From positions 514,310 to 578,309 of the forward strand of contig RDEW01000015.1 in NCBI GenBank assembly GCA_011109175.1: 64,000 nucleotides of DNA, written 5' to 3'. The position numbers and the translations under genes are program-made. This DNA is from Dicyema japonicum. Lineage: Eukaryota; Dicyemida; Rhombozoa; Dicyemidae. Below, in pieces: positions 59,661-64,000 of this stretch (position 1 is the stretch's first letter; the number at the start of each line of letters is the position of its first letter). A model generated the notes under the pieces. The model did no database searches. It was not told the origin of the DNA and saw only the letters and a list, made by a program, of their open reading frames with translations.

Positions 59661-60044
59661 AAAAATAATGTTTTTTAGTTCTTGAAATGAGTATCTTTTT
59701 TGGTTGAGGGGTCGATGTGGATCTCTCGCAAATATCTCCGTCGTCTAGCCTCATGTCGGATGCAATATTCTTCAACCTCGGGTTTTTACAATGATTCTCC
59801 AAGTTCTACGATTTTAGGCGAGTCTAGATTCGAACCTGGATCCTACGTGCATCCGAAACTTATTTTGTTCAGATCTTCAGGTTTTCTATGTCGTCCGAGC
59901 CTATCAACTCCTCCAGTTCACGAGAAGAAGAAAGGCAGACTTTCATCAAACATGAAACTAGAAAAACTTTGTTTTCCACCACGCTAGCTTTCGATCAACA
60001 ACCACCCGGCTAACTGGTCTTGGAGTAACAAATAAAATTAATCA
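59661..60044. other. Spacer with a tRNA-like B box
   Basis: On the minus strand CCAGGTTCGAATCTAGAC (about 59825-59842) matches a B box without a clear A box or cloverleaf; possibly a decayed SINE head. Confidence 0.35.
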
Positions 60045-60330
60045 AAAGACCAAGGGTAAATCCGAGCTAACTAATTCCATGACCCTGACTCGTTCCAGCA
60101 GGACCTTCACCCAAGAACAATGATTCAGAAGACGTTGTCTGGGGATATGAGGTCGATTCAGGTACTCTCAGCCAGGAAACGAAATTGTCTCACAATGGAA
60201 TGAATAGTTGGATCCTTTTGAATGCCGGCCAGACATTGGGCGTCTCCTTATTAAGGTGGATCCAATGACGTCATCAGAGGGAAGGAAATTTCAACAAATT
60301 AGCCACATAGCACCACGCGGCTCGCTAGTA
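60045..60330 (-). repeat. Repeat A, full-length copy
   Basis: AAAAGACCAAGGGTAAA, GAGCTAACTAATTCC, GAAACGAAATTGTCTCACA, GGCCAGACATTGGGCGTCTCC, GATCCAATGACGTCATC, and the terminal AGCCACATAGCACCACGCGGCT. It lies just beyond the 3' end of TECR. Confidence 0.8.
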
Positions 60331-60536
60331 TGAGTAAATAAATTTCGATGTATCAAGGTTTAATTACATTACAAATCAACAACAACCGCCACGTTCACAG
60401 ATCTTTCGTTCTTCCTAAGGTGGGAGTCACGAATTGTTGCTAACACTGATAAAGACAAAAATTTTTAATAAATTTAATAACAAATGGGGAATAAAGCAAC
60501 TTTTAGGAAAAGAATTTAACGTCAGAAAAAAGTTTA

Positions 60537-61652
60537 TCAAAGTAGGAAAGGAATAATCGCTTTTCTCTTTCTCGGATAATCTGTGAATTCCTTTTTATAG
60601 GCCGAGTGCTTCTTAAGAGCCCAGTCAGCCATTTGAATAAACCCAACAACGGCGAAGATCAAAGCTTTAAAATCACAAACAAATTAACAACCAGGAAGAG
60701 ACTGAGCAGCTACACTGAAACTAACCCACGTGAAATATTCATAAAAATAGTTAGGGCATGAAACATAGTTGAAAAGCCACATGAATGGATTCCATGTAGC
60801 ATAGGGAACTTTTCGTACTTTTGAACCTACAAGCTCTCAGATACAAGACACCAGGAGGTCGAAGATCCCTAAAAGTCGTATGGATGAAGAAATTCCCAAC
60901 TTCTGAGAGCTGAGAATGATTAAATCAGAAAACCAGGAAGCACGTGAGGCCTCCATAAAGCTGAATCCTCCCAAAATCTAAAACAAAAAAACTCCAAACA
61001 TGGTGTAGTGTAATATACGTGCGTGTTGCAGTAAGCAATGTATGCTGCGAATCCCCAATAATAAGTACAGTTCTCAATTTAGGCACAAACAACCTTAAAC
61101 AAATTGAAGACCGGCATCGTTGCATGCGAGAATCTGTGGACGAACAATGTCTCGTAGAGCCTTTTAAGGTAATGAGCAATAAATGCCCACGTGCATAATC
61201 TTAGATTACAAACACGTGGGTTACAGTTTGGTTTCATGCGCAAATGAGCTGCTGTGATATATTCCAACCAAAACGTAGTAAATGAGGTAAATTGCAGGAG
61301 GCCCAGAATACTCCATGAGGAAAACCTAGGAGATTGACCCACGTGGTTACGGTTCTCCAGGAAATTTGGAGGCCGAGGTCTTGAAATAACAAAACCAACT
61401 CTTGATCCGAACTTAACGCAGCGAGCATAAAATCGTCTGAGAGTGCCTGAGCAGCTAAACTGATTCTGAAGTGAAACCTTTATCAATTTTGAACGACTGT
61501 TGTGAAGTCGAGATTTTGCTTTTCAAGAAAAAATAGTTCTTTGAGTTCTTTGATGGTACATTCCGAGTCAACCTAGGATATATCACAGTGGTTACCGTTA
61601 TTGATTCAATTTGCTTATTTGTTTTAATATTGTGTATATTTACTGTTATCAT
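60537..61652 (-). CDS. TECR: Trans-2,3-enoyl-CoA reductase (TECR)
   Basis: Last enzyme of the very-long-chain fatty acid elongation cycle: reduces trans-2,3-enoyl-CoA with NADPH in the ER membrane. Ten exons; introns at 61573-61595, 61455-61477, 61326-61350, 61200-61224, 61073-61093, 60978-60999, 60910-60933, 60827-60851 and 60665-60691 (21-27 nt). The product is about 299 residues (human 308). An N-terminal ubiquitin-like part (CTIKELKEL) is followed by LLFQDLGLQISWRTVFLMEY, multiple hydrophobic segments, and the near-invariant YLKRLYETLFVHRFSHATMP. KNCTYYWGFAAYIAY, RDLRPPGSKVRKVPY, FNYVSCPNYFYE and the C-terminal RKAIIPFLL complete the steroid-5-alpha-reductase-type domain. One extra T in a T6 run near 61515 shifts the frame in exon 2; everything after is open. 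Confidence 0.95.
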
Positions 61653-61789
61653 CCGACGTAATAGCCAAATTAGAACGACCGATTAAATTTAAAAAATAAA
61701 TATAAATTTTTTAATGATTATTTATTTATATAACTTTTCTCTCTTCACTCATGTCGAATACGTGCTTGAAAGATTCTTATAAAACCGAA

Positions 61790-63275
61790 AGGATCATACA
61801 TGTGGACCATATTTACGGCGAAGGAAGTCTAGTGGGCAATATCAAAGGCCCGAAACTCCAAAGCCCGAGGTCCAGACATTATTTTTACAACGGAACTAAA
61901 GCATCTAGGACCTCTTGCTCTAGATTTAATTGCTTACATATTCACAATATCAATAAATATGAACATTATTCTGGATGTCTGGAATAGATGATACATCAAA
62001 CCAATCTTGAAGCCAGGAAAATCCGATAATGACCCCTCTTCTTACAGACCAATCTCGATTCGAATACTCGAAAGATTAGTTCTTGAAAATATCAAAGACT
62101 ACATCCCGCTCTCTCCTTTCCAAGTGGATTCCGGGCTAAACGCTTCACAGCAACATACCTAACGTCCCTGTGCCAGTTCATTGCGGAGGGATTCAATTCC
62201 ACTAAACCACACCAACGAACAGTCTTGGTCTCTGTTGATATAACAAAGGCTTTCGACAAAGTCTCAAGAAAAATCCTTACTGAGAAAATTTACGATACAT
62301 GCATCCACCCAAACATAAAAATATGGATTGCCAACTTCTTAAGTGGGAGACGTGGACAAGTGATTTGCAATAACATAAAGTCAAAATCCCGTCTCACACC
62401 AAAATGGAGTCCGTCAAGGATCCCCTATCGCCAGCCTTTTTTAATCTTTACATAAACGACATGCAACAAACCTGTAATGAAAAATGCCTAATCCTCTCCT
62501 ATGCCGGCAATATCATTCTTGCCTCCAAGGACAAAAGCATTCAATCACCGACTCAGTCAACAAATGCTTGACATGCTCAAACAATTGCTCTAGAAGCCGA
62601 TACTCGACGCATCAGCAACAAAGCCCTCTGTCACGCTGTTTACCACTTACAAAAGAAAGCTCTGTGTCTAACCAAAAATCTTTATGAAGAACCCGGCTAT
62701 TTCTAATAACAAAACACCGAAGATTCTGGGAGTCACCTTTGATCAGGGACTCACCTTTATCCGACATGTTGAGAACATAGTAACTTCTGCTCTGAGGAAA
62801 ATGAGAATTTTAAAAGTGCTCTCAAAAGCACGTAGAGACCAAACTGGTGGCCTTGCCACGATTTATGAACAATTTATCCGACCCACGATGACGCATGCAA
62901 GTCCTTCGTGGGCAATGCAGATTTCACGATCCTCCTCATTGAAACTATCCGCAATCGAGGAGACCGCAATAAGGATAATTGGACCGGAATACAAAATCCA
63001 GCCTATTGAAAATCTCTGAATCGAATTACAACGGAAACTCTTTAAAGGAGGCTAGTTTACCGAGCTGCCCTCAATTCATACACTATCGAAATATCTACAA
63101 TCATACAGAAATTTTGAGCGATGCCATGTCAATGAGAAGAGCTGTTCAGGATTCTCGACTCCACCGGACTCGTGTTCTCCTTTGTCGGTCTGGGATCACT
63201 TAGTTAGTTGAGAACCTTTTATTTCTTTCTCTTTGACCCGTGATCCTGGAGGTATTAATAATAATGATTCTTTTG
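61790..63275 (+). mobile_element. Jockey/CR1-like LINE (YADD family), recent but broken copy
   Basis: RGPDIIFTTELKHLGPLALD (61870), SYRPISIRILERLVLENIKD (62040), VSVDITKAFDKVSRKIL (motif A, 62230), an S/SPLLF region near 62430, then YAGNIILASKDKSI (motif C, where YADD has become YAGN; 62500). The thumb is KTPKILGVTFDQGLTFIRHV, IYEQFIRPTMTHASPSW. It ends GGGATCACTTAGTTAGTTG and TTAATAATAATGA. Nearly identical in wording to the copy at 17270-18600. Confidence 0.88.
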
Positions 63276-63509
63276 GTTTTCTACCCTCACTTTCAACGCC
63301 AGGGGCCTTAATGTTTGATCGAAGAGGCACCAACTATGTCTGGACCTTAAAAGTATCGATGTTGACTCTGATGTTTTGGGGAGATGGGGGAAAGACCAGT
63401 ATCTCGGATCATACAAACGTGGCACGAGTGGAATTATATCTAATAATAACACTTGAAACCGGGACATCATTTTGTTTAAAAACAAGCCAAGTTAGTACGA
63501 AGTTGTATA

Positions 63510-63690
63510 GCCCCCCGGTCACATGTGGTTGTATGTGGCCGTTCGATTTCTTTTCCATGGAGTCATCGATCTACTTAACTCAAGAGACGTCCAATGCCTG
63601 GTCAGCATTCAAAGGGATCCATCTCTTCATTCCACCAGGAGACCATTTCGCTCCCTGTCGGTTGCTTCAACCTAAGCTTGCATGACAGTG
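63510..63690 (+). repeat. Repeat A, partial copy
   Basis: CATGTGGTTGTATGTGGCCG, then ACGTCCAATGCCTGGTCAGC, AAAGGGATCCATCTCTTC and GGAGACCATTTCGCTCCCTG match the + strand reference at 34555. Confidence 0.65.
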
Positions 63691-63719
63691 TCATCTGGAT
63701 AACTGCATTTGGATAAAGA

Positions 63720-64000
63720 CTCTACTGCAGTGGTTCTCAACCTTAGTTCCGCAGACCTGATTTTGGAGTTCCACGATTAAAAAGAAATAAAAATTTTAAT
63801 AAAAAATTCGCACGTTATATATTTAGGCTCTGTTACCTTGTGGCTTCTGCGAGCACTTTAAGGTTAGGAACCGACGTGTCTTATGAGAAGGGTATACATC
63901 ACCCCTCTCCAATTCCTATTCCCGAAAGCACCCCGCCCACAGAGAAGTTGTGTTGGATCCCAGAAGGCGCACGAGGAGAAAATGAGAATTCTGATTGAGG
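63720..64000 (+). repeat. Possible hAT terminus at window end
   Basis: CAGTGGTTCTCAACCTTAG at 63729-63747 is the classic 5' terminal sequence of animal hAT elements (Charlie/ZBED type). The following sequence to the window edge is non-coding as far as it goes. Confidence 0.5.

Overview
This is eukaryotic, animal DNA, most likely from a dicyemid mesozoan. Ten protein genes can be spliced by hand, and their roughly 75 introns are almost all 19-31 nt GT-AG introns (longest 39 nt). Metazoan genes of this kind (HOMER, DZANK1, TBC1D31, annexin, cyclin E) combined with introns of about 25 nt is the known dicyemid signature. The species call is inference; the introns are read directly.

Genes, left to right: beta-tubulin (3989-5439), a small orphan with four cysteines in two C-x2-C / C-x4-C pairs (9284-9687), a reduced DZANK1 (12365-13771), a four-repeat annexin directly behind it (about 13833-14952), cyclin E on the minus strand (26069-27059), a close + strand trio of TBC1D31 (30570-33067), HOMER (33155-34106) and a 67-codon ORF (34196-34399), CCT8 (39217-41123), a cathepsin L-like protease on the minus strand (45714 to about 46790), PGM2 (54760-56970), and TECR on the minus strand (60537-61652). 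Tubulin, DZANK1 and TBC1D31 are cilium/centrosome genes. CCT8 belongs to the chaperonin that folds tubulin. PGM2 and TECR are central metabolism and very-long-chain fatty acid synthesis. Several otherwise well conserved genes carry single-base frame breaks, mostly at short homopolymers. These may be residual sequencing indels or early decay.

Most of the rest is mobile DNA in decay. (i) A non-LTR family with a YLDD reverse transcriptase and a C-terminal zinc-ribbon/restriction-like nuclease (1-2360, 48640-49735, and tails). (ii) An R2-like family with an unusual FIDD reverse transcriptase, CCHC finger and PD-x-K-like nuclease. One copy, 18960-22580 minus, keeps an uninterrupted 862-codon ORF. 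(iii) A Jockey/CR1-like YADD family with TAA-rich 3' ends (17270-18600, 36973-38160, 43110-43780, 61790-63275, and many tails). (iv) An RTE-like element (57500-59660). (v) Other RT fragments (35800-36210, 51421-52142). (vi) hAT transposon remnants. (vii) Two short interspersed repeats: a tRNA-derived SINE of about 305 bp with clear target-site duplications, and a second repeat (repeat A) whose 3' end resembles that of the YADD LINE. Nested insertions with readable duplications let part of the insertion order be reconstructed.

No rRNA gene, CRISPR array, bacterial operon or convincing functional tRNA was seen. Long AT-rich stretches between genes hold nothing I can support.
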